Shown here: positions 31,952-40,577 of the stretch, in pieces
How positions within the stretch are numbered: position 1 is the stretch's first letter
Layout of the letters: every line of letters begins with the position of its first letter
Assembly (NCBI GenBank): GCA_026386955.1
Contig: JAPLMQ010000094.1
Coordinates: 1 to 50,456, forward strand
DNA length: 50,456 bases
Direction: 5' to 3'
Source of the DNA: Planctomycetota bacterium
GTDB taxonomy: Bacteria; Planctomycetota; Phycisphaerae; Phycisphaerales; Phycisphaeraceae
Program-made: the position numbers and the translations under genes
The notes under the pieces: model-generated
What the model was told of the DNA's origin: nothing
The model's database searches: none
Seen by the model: the letters and a program-made list of their open reading frames with translations, nothing else

Positions 31952-33325
31952 ATGACCTTCAGGCCGAACATCGTGATTGTCCTCGCCCATGGGCTGCGCT
32001 CCGACGCCCTGAGCGACAGCCAGGCGTGGCCGCTGCAGACGCCCGCCATGGAAAAGCTCGCCCAGCGCGGTGCCCGGGCCGTCGCCTCCTCTGCCTGCCC
32101 CGCCGACTGGGGCGGCCTGCTCAGCCTCTTCACCGGCGTCCACGCCCGGCAGCACGGTTATCTGGACCAGACCCGCGGCCTCGTGCGCTGCGAAGGCTGG
32201 CCCGCGGCCCTCCACGAGGGCGGTTATCACACCGTCGGCGTCGGCCTCGTCGGCGGCCTCGAGACCTGGCTCGACCGCGCCGTCGTGGTGGACGACCCCG
32301 ACCAGTTCGACCCCGCCCACTGCGCCTACCTCGCCCACGCGCGGTCGCGCAATCTCCTGGCCGCGATCGAGCAGCAGCGCCGCCAGCGCCGCCGCTCCGG
32401 CCCGTTCGAGCCCGACCGCCTCCTCCTCGAGCCCGACGACGACATCGACGGCTACATCGCCTCCGAGGCCCGCCGGCTCCTGCACGAAATGCCCTCCGAC
32501 AAGCCTTGGGCCCTGATCGTCTCCTTCAGCGGCCCGGGCAACGACCTCCCGCCGCCGCCGCTCTATCAAGGCTTGGTCGAGCGCCGCGAATTGACCGCGG
32601 GCTTCGTCCCTGCCGACTTCCGCCGCATCGACGTGCGGGCGGAGCTCGACTACCCGCGCAGCATGCTCCAGCGGCTCGAGCCCAACACCATCGCGGGCAT
32701 CCGCTCGGACTACCTCGGGCGCGTCGCGCTGATCGACCACGGCGTGGGCACGCTCACCGCCGCGGTCGATCGCCGCGTCGACCGCTCGCGCACCTGGTTC
32801 GTCCTCTCCTCCGACCGCGGCCACCTGCTGGGCGACCACGGCCTGGTGGGGCACCGCTCGTTCCTCTGCGGCGCGGTCGAGGTGCCGGTGATCATCGCGG
32901 CCCCGCCGGGCGGGGCGATGGCGCCCGGGCCCGAGGCCGAGGGCGGCCACTTCTTCGATGGACTGGTGAGCACGGTCGACGTCGCGGCGACGATCGCCGC
33001 GATCGGCGGGTGCGACCGGCCGCCCGCGTGCGTGGGGCGCTCGCTCCTGGCGGCGATGGGCCCTTCGCCGACGATCCCCGGAATCGTCGGCGGGTGCGTC
33101 AGCGAATTCGGCAAGCGCCTGATGCTCGAGACGGAGCGATACAAGGTCATCTTCGACACCGAGACGCAGCGGGCCTTGGCGATCTTCGACCTGCTCAACG
33201 ACCCCGACGAGGCCACCGACATCGTCGAGAGCCCGATCGGGGCGAACCTGCTTGACTCGCTCCGCTGGCGCCTCGGCGAGGCGCTGCTCCCCCTGCGGGC
33301 CGGTCCCGCGGGGACGATCGGGTGA
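31952..33325 (+). CDS. Sulfatase-fold protein without active-site motifs
   Basis: 457 residues with the alkaline phosphatase/sulfatase layout: RPNIVIVLAHGLRSDAL, GARAVASSACPADWGGLLSL, FTGVHARQHGY, FVLSSDRGHLLGDHGLVGH and a C-terminal domain ending IFDLLNDPDEATDIVE. Key residues are lost: the metal-binding DD of strand 1 is HG (13-14), the formylglycine position of CxPxR is Asp52, and SDHG is SDRG. It is most likely not a sulfatase and may be a binding or structural paralogue. No signal peptide. It lies two genes upstream of a second, differently altered sulfatase-fold gene. Confidence 0.82.
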   Translation: MTFRPNIVIVLAHGLRSDALSDSQAWPLQTPAMEKLAQRGARAVASSACPADWGGLLSLFTGVHARQHGYLDQTRGLVRCEGWPAALHEGGYHTVGVGLVGGLETWLDRAVVVDDPDQFDPAHCAYLAHARSRNLLAAIEQQRRQRRRSGPFEPDRLLLEPDDDIDGYIASEARRLLHEMPSDKPWALIVSFSGPGNDLPPPPLYQGLVERRELTAGFVPADFRRIDVRAELDYPRSMLQRLEPNTIAGIRSDYLGRVALIDHGVGTLTAAVDRRVDRSRTWFVLSSDRGHLLGDHGLVGHRSFLCGAVEVPVIIAAPPGGAMAPGPEAEGGHFFDGLVSTVDVAATIAAIGGCDRPPACVGRSLLAAMGPSPTIPGIVGGCVSEFGKRLMLETERYKVIFDTETQRALAIFDLLNDPDEATDIVESPIGANLLDSLRWRLGEALLPLRAGPAGTIG

Positions 33326-33341
33326 GGCGGGGCGAACAAGA

Positions 33342-33743
33342 TCACATCGCCGCCGCGATCCGTTCCGCCGCCTGTTCGCACGTGACGCCGGCCACCGTGA
33401 TCGTCTTCCGCGGCTGACTCATCCCCGCTGACACGCGGACGTCGCGGGCCGAGACGCCCATCGCCTCCGCCAACAAACCGCACACCGCCGCGTTGGCCTT
33501 CCCGTCCTCGGGCGGGGCCGCGACCGCCACCTTCAAACGATCGCCCAGCACACCCACGATGCGCGACCGGCTCGCCCCCGGCACGACCTTCACGCGGATG
33601 GCCACGCCCGCGCGACTTGGCGATGATGACGAGGCCGGGGCCGGATCGATCGTTCCCCGCACCGCCTCCGCTGCGTTGCCTGCCGTGTTTCCCGCTCCAT
33701 TTCCCATTGCGGCGAGGATACTCGACGGGTAGCCTTCAGGCAT
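33342..33743 (-). CDS. DUF167/YggU-family protein
   Basis: 133 residues. The UPF0235 core is complete: VAIRVKVVPGASRSRIVG, DRLKVAVAAPPEDGKANAAV and SAGMSQPRKTITV. The family is small and conserved with unknown function. The first 45 residues are low-complexity. ATG 33743 has GAGG about 12 nt upstream and its start codon shares bases with the divergent sulfatase-like gene (CATG at 33741-33744); ATG 33707 is a shorter alternative. The two divergent genes must have interleaved promoters. Confidence 0.85.
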   Translation of the reverse strand: MPEGYPSSILAAMGNGAGNTAGNAAEAVRGTIDPAPASSSSPSRAGVAIRVKVVPGASRSRIVGVLGDRLKVAVAAPPEDGKANAAVCGLLAEAMGVSARDVRVSAGMSQPRKTITVAGVTCEQAAERIAAAM

Positions 33744-35157
33744 GGCCGGGCCGCACCTCCTATTCCTCCTGGCCGAGCAGATCCGTTTCGACGTGCTCGG
33801 GGCCTACGGCGACAAGCAGTGCCCCACGCCCCGGCTCGACACGCTCGCCCAGCGCTCCGCCATCTTCGACCGCCACTTCACCCCCTGCCCGCTCACCATT
33901 CCCGCCCGCGCCAGCCTCATGACCGGGCTCCATCCGCGCCAGCACGGCTCGATCATCAACGGCTGGATCGAGAACGAAAAACCCTTCGCCACCCTCCGCC
34001 CCGGTCTTGACCTCCTGCCGCTCCGTCTGCTCGAGGCCGGCTACCGCGTCGTCCACGTCGGCGTGCAGCATGTCCGCGCCAAGCCCGAGTTCCATGCCCA
34101 GCTCCCCGGCGTGGAGTTCGTCGGCCCGCCCGGGCCCGCGGAGTACCACCACGAGCTCGAGCAGCGCGGCCTCATGCTCGGCGACCGCTCGCTCTTCCGC
34201 GATCCGGTCATCGACTACGACCAGGGCCGCCCGGTCGTCTTCTCCTCGTCGGCCCCGCGCCCGTCGGTCTTCCCGCTGCGCGAGGACCTCCACTACGACG
34301 AGCTGATCTCGCGCGAGATGGCCCGCATCATCCAGACGCACGCCAGCGACAAGCCGCTGGCCCTCTTCGGGATGTTCGGCCTCGCCCACCCGCCGATGTG
34401 GTCCCCGCGGGCCTTCGCCTCGATGATCGACCCCGCGGGCGTGGAACTTCCCGGCACGGTCGGCCGGCTCTTCTCGGGGATGCCCGCGATGCAGCTCGCC
34501 AACATCCCCGGGCAGCTCGGGGCCCACCTCTCGCTCGACCAATGGAAGCAGGTCTGGGCCGCCTACATGGGCATGATCGCGCTGCTCGACCGGTGCGTCG
34601 GGCGTGTCCTCGCGGCGGCGGACTACGCGGGCATCCTTGACTCCTCGATCACCGTCTTCACCTCCGGCCACGGCGAGATGCTCGGGAGCCACCGCCTGTA
34701 CGGGAAGATGTGCCTGTACGAGGAGGCCTGCAGGGTGCCGCTGATGATCAAGCTGCCCGGGCAGACGCGCGGGCGGCGCGTGACGGACCTGACGCAGCAC
34801 ATGGACCTGACGGCGACGCTGCTCGAGGCGGGGGGGGCCGTGCCGATCGCCGCGAGCTCGGGGCAGAGCCTCATCGACCTCGCCCACGGCCGGCCGACGC
34901 CCGACCCGCGCCAGGCGGTCTTCGCCGCCTACGACGGCAACGGCGGCCGGGGGTTCGCCCACCGGATGGTGCGCACCGCGACGCACAAGTTGATCCACAA
35001 CATCAACGACCGCGCGGAGCTCTACGACCTGATGGAGGATCCGCGCGAGATCGTCAACCTTTCGGGGAAGGAGACGGTCAAGGCCGTCGAGCCGGGGCTG
35101 CGGGAGATGTTGAACCGGTGGATGGACGAGATGGGGGATGATGCGGCTAGGTGTTGA
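33742..35157 (+). CDS. Sulfatase-fold protein with Thr in place of the formylglycine Cys
   Basis: 471 residues. The sulfatase layout is clear: HLLFLLAEQIRFDVLGAYGD, CPTPRLDTLAQRSAIFD, TPCPLTIPARASLMTG, GLHPRQHG, TVFTSGHGEMLGSHRLYGKM and ELYDLMEDPREIVNLSG. Aligned on ASLMTG, the CxPxR cysteine is Thr52 (TIPAR), and the first-strand DD is EQ. Pro and Arg of the motif are kept, unlike in the gene at 31952. In related alkaline-phosphatase-superfamily enzymes Thr or Ser is the nucleophile, so this could be a phosphatase or phosphotransferase, or inactive. No signal peptide. Confidence 0.87.
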   Translation: MAGPHLLFLLAEQIRFDVLGAYGDKQCPTPRLDTLAQRSAIFDRHFTPCPLTIPARASLMTGLHPRQHGSIINGWIENEKPFATLRPGLDLLPLRLLEAGYRVVHVGVQHVRAKPEFHAQLPGVEFVGPPGPAEYHHELEQRGLMLGDRSLFRDPVIDYDQGRPVVFSSSAPRPSVFPLREDLHYDELISREMARIIQTHASDKPLALFGMFGLAHPPMWSPRAFASMIDPAGVELPGTVGRLFSGMPAMQLANIPGQLGAHLSLDQWKQVWAAYMGMIALLDRCVGRVLAAADYAGILDSSITVFTSGHGEMLGSHRLYGKMCLYEEACRVPLMIKLPGQTRGRRVTDLTQHMDLTATLLEAGGAVPIAASSGQSLIDLAHGRPTPDPRQAVFAAYDGNGGRGFAHRMVRTATHKLIHNINDRAELYDLMEDPREIVNLSGKETVKAVEPGLREMLNRWMDEMGDDAARC

Positions 35158-35203
35158 GAATGGCCTATCTCGGCTCGCGTGGGGATCGTTTATCACGATC
35201 CTG

Positions 35204-35264
35204 GCCAGAATCCATTTTTTCTGGTGGCAATAGTTGCCACAATAATCAATTCACCTAAATTGAT
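35204..35264. other. Three adjacent hairpins in an AT-rich gap
   Basis: CCAGAA/TTCTGG (35204-35224), GTGGCAA-TAG-TTGCCAC (35224-35240) and ATCAATT/AATTGAT (35245-35264). They lie between the convergent ends of the sulfatase-fold gene and the low-GC gene. They may act as a bidirectional transcription end, though a clean T-run after a GC stem is missing. Confidence 0.5.
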
Positions 35265-35347
35265 CGCTCTAATGAATCAAAACAGAATCGCTTTTGGCGA
35301 CAAGCCATCTGCGTGTTAATCGAATTGAAATCCAGATACAACCCAGC

Positions 35348-36073
35348 TCAGTCCTTAAACTGGTTCGGCTTAATGACGCCGTCAAACTTTTTTGTGTTGT
35401 ATCCAGTGTCCCCGCTGCCACCCCCATTAATAAACGTCACATCGGTCTTTTCGCCCACGTACTGAGCTTTCACGGTGGTTGAAGCTCCGTACCCCTGTTC
35501 TATTACAAGCGGAGTGGCATTTGCCGGCTTCACGTCAAACTTCACCTTAATCGTGGTTGTCACCTTTGGATCAAAACGCACTGAACCCCGATGGTCAGGA
35601 TCGCTCAGATCAATCTTCGTCCCGCTTGGTAGTGCGTCAACGATTTCCCATTTCCGATCAGGAAACCCTAGGGATACCCAAACAGAAGTGGTCTGAATCG
35701 TGAATACCATGAAAAATGTTGAAGCTTCACCTGCTTGGAGTTGCTGAATCGCGTTTTCTGTTTCCTTGATTCGCGTGCTAAGCTTCCCCATTTCGTCAGT
35801 GTCACCCGACTTCGCCACTGATATCGCGGCCTGTTTCAAGGATCGAATGTAGGCTTGAGCTGCGACAAGTTTTGCCCTTCTGAATTGGTCCTCGGCATCC
35901 TTCGTTGCTTTGGCGTAGACGGCTTCTGCCGTAGCTGCTCGCGTGTCTTTCCACTCAGGCTGATCGCCAGCAGATGTTGCGTGAGCCAACAGCAGCATTA
36001 ATACGAGCGACGCAAGAATGATTTTCCGAGTAACGCTCAGATCGTTGTGTCTCGCTGTCACCGATGGTCCCAT
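35348..36073 (-). CDS. Secreted low-GC protein of unknown function
   Basis: 241 residues. A signal peptide, KIILASLVLMLLLAHATSAG, follows a short polar start. Residues 40-115 are a helical, Ala/Lys/Glu-rich coiled-coil-like stretch (AYIRSLKQAAISVAKSGDTD). The C-terminal 120 residues are beta-rich with two Gly/Asn/Thr segments (KIDLSDPDHRGSVRFDPKV, VTFINGGGSGDTGY). The gene and its downstream gap are markedly AT-richer than all neighbours, which points to transfer. AGGAG lies 8 nt before the ATG. No family is recognised. Confidence 0.72.
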   Translation of the reverse strand: MGPSVTARHNDLSVTRKIILASLVLMLLLAHATSAGDQPEWKDTRAATAEAVYAKATKDAEDQFRRAKLVAAQAYIRSLKQAAISVAKSGDTDEMGKLSTRIKETENAIQQLQAGEASTFFMVFTIQTTSVWVSLGFPDRKWEIVDALPSGTKIDLSDPDHRGSVRFDPKVTTTIKVKFDVKPANATPLVIEQGYGASTTVKAQYVGEKTDVTFINGGGSGDTGYNTKKFDGVIKPNQFKD

Positions 36074-36192
36074 GCCGATTGCTCCTGTTAGCGTCCCCAG
36101 AGTGTCCCCATTGATCTTACCCGTCCGCCAATAAAGCCGAAAAGCCCAACGCTGGCAAGCGAGATTGTTCTAAAGAATTGCATCGCAGAGTG

Positions 36193-36292
36193 TTGTCAGC
36201 CGGATGCGCAGGCGACGGTGTTGGGCGTTCGGTGGTCCGGGTGATTTCACGCTGTTGGGCGGTTCAAGCCGTCGCTTGCGCGTCCGGCTAAC
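36193..36292. repeat. Family C inverted repeat, short copy
   Basis: The left arm CAGCCGGATGCGCAGGCGAC and right arm CCGTCGCTTGCGCGTCCGGC match the family C arms at 31648 with some mismatches. The loop is about 50 bp and unlike the longer copy. It lies 10 bp from the uvrC stop codon. Confidence 0.7.
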
Positions 36293-36302
36293 GGGGTCGT
36301 CG

Positions 36303-37757
36303 TCAAACTTCGCCTGACGACGCGTCTGGTTCATCAGTCTTCGATTCCGGCGTCGCCGCCTCGCCCGCGGGGATGTTCAACTGCGGCCTCTTCTTCTTCC
36401 GCTTCACGCCCAACTGCTCCCCCAGCGTCTTCTTCCTCCGCAGGATGTGGTGGTAATGCTGCGCGAAGCGGTGGGCCTCGTCGCGGATCGCCTGGCAGAG
36501 CCTCAGCCCGTGGTTGTTCCGGCTGAGCCGGATCGGGGCCGATTCCGCGGCGGTGTAGATCAGCTCCTCCTTTTTCGCCAGCGAAATGACCATCGGCAGC
36601 TTGATGTCGAGCTGGTTCAGGGCCTCGAGCGCGGCGTGGAGCTGGCCGAGCCCACCGTCGATGATGATCACATCCGGATACAGCTCCATCCCCTTGCCCG
36701 CCTCGCGGTACCGCCGGCTGACCACCTCGCGGATCGAGGCGTAGTCGTCGTTCTGGTCCGACGTGATCTTGTAGCGGCGGTACTCGTTCTTGAACGGGCG
36801 CCCGTCGATGAAGCAGACCTTCGAGCCGACGGTCTCGCCGCCCTGCAGGTGGGCGATGTCGATGCACTCCACGCAGCGGATCGGCTCGTTCATCTCCAGC
36901 GTCTTCTGCAGCGAGACCAGCCCCTTGCGCGGGTCGATGCTGAACGACTCGCTCTCGGGCTGCCAGCCCTCGCCCACGGCCCCGCGCTCCTCGAGCTTCT
37001 CGATCGCGCGGTATTGGTCGCGCAGCGTCGCCGCCCGCTCGAAGTTCAGTTCGGCCGAGGCCTCCTCCATCTCCTGCTTCATCTGCCGGAGCATCACCGA
37101 GCGCTTCGACTCCAAAAAGCGCACGAACTGCTCGACGTCCCGCCGGTACTCCTCCTTGCCCACCTTCGCGGCGCACGGGGCCGTGCACTGCTTGATCGGG
37201 TAGAGCAGGCAGGGGCGGAAATACTTCCGGCCCTCGTCGGCCTCGCGGATGTCGAGGTGGCAGGTGCGGAACTTGAAGACCCGCTGCAGGAGCAGGACCG
37301 ATTCGCGGAGGGCGTAGACGCTGGTGAACGGGCCGAAGATCTTGGCGCCCTTGAACTCCGGGGCTTGCGGCTCGCGGGTGACGAAGACGCCGGGGAACTC
37401 GTCCTGGAGCGTGATGGCGAGGTAGGGGAAGGTCTTGTCGTCGGTGAGGCGGGCGTTGAAGCGCGGGTGGATGTCCTTGATCAGCCGGTTCTCGGTGAGC
37501 AGGGCCTCCCATTCGCTCTCGCACTCGATGACGTCGAAGTCGTCGACGACCTCGAGCATCGGCTGCTTACGGACGCCCAAGGCTGTGGAGGGGACGAAGT
37601 AGGAGCTGACGCGATCGGGCAGGCAGGAGGCCTTGCCGACGTAGATGACCACGCCGGCGGGGTCCTTCATGAGGTAGACGCCGTGGACGCGCGGGAGGGC
37701 CCGGGCCTTTTCGAGGAGGCGCTGCAGGCGGTCGGGGGCTTCCGGGGTGTCCGTCAT
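36303..37757 (-). CDS. uvrC: UvrC-like excinuclease without the C-terminal HhH domain
   Basis: 484 residues; standard UvrC has about 600. The GIY-YIG nuclease is present ([20 protein letters not shown], residues 26-45, Arg49), followed by the Cys cluster ([20 protein letters not shown]), the UVR UvrB-binding segment ([20 protein letters not shown]) and the RNase H-like 5'-nuclease ([47 protein letters not shown]). After that a Lys/Arg-rich tail ends the protein, where the tandem helix-hairpin-helix DNA-binding domain would be. TATAAT (minus strand, 37792-37797) is the likely -10 element. Confidence 0.9.
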   Translation of the reverse strand: MTDTPEAPDRLQRLLEKARALPRVHGVYLMKDPAGVVIYVGKASCLPDRVSSYFVPSTALGVRKQPMLEVVDDFDVIECESEWEALLTENRLIKDIHPRFNARLTDDKTFPYLAITLQDEFPGVFVTREPQAPEFKGAKIFGPFTSVYALRESVLLLQRVFKFRTCHLDIREADEGRKYFRPCLLYPIKQCTAPCAAKVGKEEYRRDVEQFVRFLESKRSVMLRQMKQEMEEASAELNFERAATLRDQYRAIEKLEERGAVGEGWQPESESFSIDPRKGLVSLQKTLEMNEPIRCVECIDIAHLQGGETVGSKVCFIDGRPFKNEYRRYKITSDQNDDYASIREVVSRRYREAGKGMELYPDVIIIDGGLGQLHAALEALNQLDIKLPMVISLAKKEELIYTAAESAPIRLSRNNHGLRLCQAIRDEAHRFAQHYHHILRRKKTLGEQLGVKRKKKRPQLNIPAGEAATPESKTDEPDASSGEV

Positions 37758-37791
37758 GAGGATGAGGGTTCGAGCGGGGCGCGTGTCGGGG

Positions 37792-37797
37792 ATTATA
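37792..37797 (-). promoter_or_regulatory. Consensus -10 element of uvrC
   Basis: Reads TATAAT on the minus strand, 34 bp before the ATG at 37757. No good -35 hexamer is seen at the right distance. Confidence 0.5.
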
Positions 37798-37968
37798 GAG
37801 GTGCACTGGGGGCCGGGTGGACGTCTGAAGGCGTTCGCCCTTGGCGGCAGGGGCGCGCCTTGCGTGCGTGCGGCACGGGGGGGATATTACGCGTCGCGTT
37901 GTTGCGGGAACGTGTCGAACCCAACCCTTCCGATCACCCAACCTTCGGGTTTTCAGCGGAGCATTTCC

Positions 37969-39633
37969 ATGTCCACCTACGCCGTCCCTTCCGTCGCCAA
38001 GGCCCCCAAGCTGGGCAAGAAGCAGGTCCAGCTCATCGCGAACGGCGACCTGCGCCTCTCCGCGAACCAGAAATGCTGGGCCGCCCAGCAGGAGATGGAG
38101 CAGACGCTCACCCGCGCCGTCGCCGCCGCGGGCTACGAGCTCCGCCGGGCCCACCCCTACAAGGAGGAGGAGAAGCACGGCTTCATCGGCTCGCAGAAGG
38201 AAGGCATGTGCGTCTTCGCCGGCATCGACCCCGACGCCCCGATCATCGTCGCCGAGGCCGTCTGGCAGTACTCGCACCACATCCTCCACGGCCTGATCTC
38301 CCACCGCGGCCCGATCCTCACCGTCGCCAACTGGTCCGGCACCTGGCCCGGGCTCGTCGGCATGCTCAACCTCAACGGCTCGCTCACCAAGGCCGGCGTG
38401 AAATACTCCACCCTCTGGAGCGAGGACTTCTCCGACGACTACTTCAAGACCAGCCTCAACAAGTGGCTCACCACCGGCGCGTGCAAGCACAAGACCGACC
38501 ACGTCAAGAAGCTCAAGGACGTGAAGATCGGCGGCGCGGAGAAGAAGCTCGGCGAGGCCCTCGCCGCCCAGCTCGCCCGCAACAAGGCGATCATGGGCAT
38601 CTTCGACGAGGGCTGCATGGGCATGTACAACGCCATCATCCCCGACGAGCTGCTCCACCCCACGGGCGTCTACAAGGAGCGCCTCTCCCAGTCGGCCCTC
38701 TACCACGAGTCGACGCAGGTCTCCGACGAGGAGGCCCGCGAGGTCCGCGCGTGGATGGAGGCCCGCGGGATGAAGTTCGTCACCGGCAAGGTCGAGACGG
38801 AACACCTCACCGACGCCCAGATCCACCAGCAGTGCAAGGTCTACGTCGCCTCGGTGCGCATCGCCGACGACTTCGGCTGCCACACCATCGGCATCCAGTA
38901 CCAGCAGGGGCTCAAGGACCTGCTCCCCGCGAGCGACCTGGTCGAGGGGACGCTGAACAACTCCGACCGCCCGCCCGTGACCAGCCGGGACGGCAAGCGC
39001 GTGCTTTATTCGGGCCAGCCGCTGCCGCACTTCAACGAGGTGGACGAGTGCGCCGGGCTCGACGGGCTGATGACCTATCGCGTGCACAAGGCGATGGGCC
39101 AGCCGGTGGAGAACACGCTGCACGACCTGCGCTGGGGCGACGTCGACCCGACGGGCACGGTGAAGGACTACGTCTGGGTCTTCCTGATCTCGGGCTCGGC
39201 CCCGCCGGCGCACTTCATCGGCGGATGGAAGGGCGCGAGCAGCGAGCGCCAGCCGTACATGTACTTCCGCCTGGGCGGGGGGACGCTCAAGGGCATCTCC
39301 AAGCCGGGCGAGATCGTCTGGAGCCGTGTGTTTGTCGAGGGCGGCAAGCTGAAGATGGACCTGGGGCGCGCGGAGGTGGTGACGCTGCCCGAGGCGGAGA
39401 CGAACCGCCGCTGGCAGGCGACCACGCCGCAGTGGCCGATCATGCACGCGGTGACCTACGGCGTGTCGCGCGACCAGATGATGGCCCGGCACAAGGCGAA
39501 CCACATCCAGGTCGCCTACGCGAACAGCGCGGCCGAGGCCGACAAGGCGCTGCTCGCCAAGGCGGCGATGGCGGCGGCGATGGGGATCGAGGTCTCGGTC
39601 TGCGGAACCAAGAAGGGCGGGAAGGCGTGGTGA
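37969..39633 (+). CDS. Fucose/arabinose isomerase-like protein
   Basis: 554 residues. The segment order resembles the L-fucose isomerase superfamily: an N-terminal nucleotide-like domain (ICAG-like [20 protein letters not shown]), [40 protein letters not shown] and [20 protein letters not shown], ending with [20 protein letters not shown]. Metal ligands typical of the family (Glu, Asp, His) are plausible in DEGCMGMYN and EVDECAGLD but are not certain. It probably isomerises a 6-deoxy or pentose sugar. GGAG lies 8 nt before the ATG, and a strong terminator follows, so it is monocistronic. Confidence 0.75.
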   Translation: MSTYAVPSVAKAPKLGKKQVQLIANGDLRLSANQKCWAAQQEMEQTLTRAVAAAGYELRRAHPYKEEEKHGFIGSQKEGMCVFAGIDPDAPIIVAEAVWQYSHHILHGLISHRGPILTVANWSGTWPGLVGMLNLNGSLTKAGVKYSTLWSEDFSDDYFKTSLNKWLTTGACKHKTDHVKKLKDVKIGGAEKKLGEALAAQLARNKAIMGIFDEGCMGMYNAIIPDELLHPTGVYKERLSQSALYHESTQVSDEEAREVRAWMEARGMKFVTGKVETEHLTDAQIHQQCKVYVASVRIADDFGCHTIGIQYQQGLKDLLPASDLVEGTLNNSDRPPVTSRDGKRVLYSGQPLPHFNEVDECAGLDGLMTYRVHKAMGQPVENTLHDLRWGDVDPTGTVKDYVWVFLISGSAPPAHFIGGWKGASSERQPYMYFRLGGGTLKGISKPGEIVWSRVFVEGGKLKMDLGRAEVVTLPEAETNRRWQATTPQWPIMHAVTYGVSRDQMMARHKANHIQVAYANSAAEADKALLAKAAMAAAMGIEVSVCGTKKGGKAW

Positions 39634-39693
39634 GCCGGCGATCGGCTCGCTGAACCGTCTTGGATTTCCGACTCGCTGAATGTCGAATTCAAG

Positions 39694-39725
39694 AGCCCCC
39701 GGCCTGCACAGGTCGGGGGCTTTTT
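39694..39725 (+). terminator. Intrinsic terminator after the isomerase-like gene
   Basis: AGCCCCCGGCCTG pairs with CAGGTCGGGGGCT, loop CA, then TTTTT. A minus-strand terminator follows 28 bp later, giving a back-to-back pair. Confidence 0.9.
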
Positions 39726-39753
39726 GTTTGGTCGCGAAGCCGGACGTGAGCGC

Positions 39754-39783
39754 AAAAAAAGAGGGCCGCCGAAGCGACCCTCT
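39754..39783 (-). terminator. Intrinsic terminator of the RRM-protein gene
   Basis: On the minus strand AGAGGGTCGCTTCGG pairs with CCGCGGCCCTCT-like sequence (AGAGGGTCGC/GCGGCCCTCT, tetraloop TTCG) followed by TTTTTTT. It lies 52 bp after the stop codon. Confidence 0.85.
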
Positions 39784-39834
39784 GTGAAATCATTTGGATG
39801 TCAGCGGAATGTCGGCTGCGAAGCCGGCCTTCGC

Positions 39835-40191
39835 TCAATAGCGACGGCCGCCACCACCGCCGCCGCCCGAGCCGCCGCGGCCACCGCCGCCGCCGCCGAA
39901 CCCGCCGCGGCCACCACCACCACCGCCGCCGCCGCTGCGGGGCTCACGGGGGCGGGCCTCGTTGACCGTCAGGGGACGGCCCTCGTGCTCCTTGCCGGAC
40001 AGGGCGGTAATCGCCGCGTTGGCGTCGTCATCGCTGCCCATCTCGACGAAGCCGAAGCCCTTGCTGCGCCCGGTCTCGCGGTCGATGATCACCTCCGCGC
40101 TGGTGACCTCGCCGAACTGCGAGAAGAGTTGCTCCAAGGTCGCATTGGTGACCTGGTAGCTGAGGTTGCCGACGTACAGTTTCTTGCCCAT
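39835..40191 (-). CDS. Glycine-rich RRM RNA-binding protein
   Basis: 118 residues. A single RRM has RNP2 KKLYVGNLSY (3-12) and RNP1 GRSKGFGFVEM (about 43-53), both with the aromatic residues for RNA binding. A C-terminal Gly/Arg-rich tail of about 35 residues (RGG-like) follows. Bacterial members of this type, known from cyanobacteria and planctomycetes, are often cold-induced RNA chaperones. ATG 40191 has GGAG 8 nt upstream; the GTG three codons earlier is less likely. A long leader (about 160 nt) precedes it. Confidence 0.93.
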   Translation of the reverse strand: MGKKLYVGNLSYQVTNATLEQLFSQFGEVTSAEVIIDRETGRSKGFGFVEMGSDDDANAAITALSGKEHEGRPLTVNEARPREPRSGGGGGGGGRGGFGGGGGGRGGSGGGGGGGRRY

Positions 40192-40356
40192 CACAGACAC
40201 TCCCGAGACTAAGGAGATTCGGCCCTGTCGAGCTTTCGGGGCCGATGCGAAAGGGCCCGTGGTTCCGGGCCGGGAAGGCAGGGGAGCGAAGCGAGAGGGA
40301 GCGCGGGGTCACGTCGGACAACAAGCGCGAGCTCGATCGATCAACTTGCCGGCGAT

Positions 40357-40365
40357 ATTGTAACA
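40357..40365 (-). promoter_or_regulatory. Extended -10 promoter of the RRM gene
   Basis: TGTTACAAT on the minus strand (TGn + TACAAT). It would give an untranslated leader of about 160 nt, which is long and could carry temperature-dependent structure, as known for cold-shock genes. Confidence 0.5.
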
Positions 40366-40577
40366 TCCGGCTTTCGGGGAGGCCATCGGAAAATCACCAG
40401 GGGTCGGCCCCCATTTTCAGTGCGTGGGTCGGGGCGGGATGGAGGATCTGTAACGTCCTCCTCCCACACGGTTTGCCTGACGAAGCAGCCGATGATTCCG
40501 CCCTCGCGGAACTCGGTTCGAGGGGTCCACCCAGCCAAGCCCCGCCCGTCTCATATTCCGACTCGGAGAACCCGCCC

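Noticed and set aside
39835-39960. Simple-repeat artefact in the RRM gene
   Set aside because: The GCC/GGC-rich tract encodes the Gly/Arg tail normal for this protein type and stays in frame to a stop followed by a terminator.
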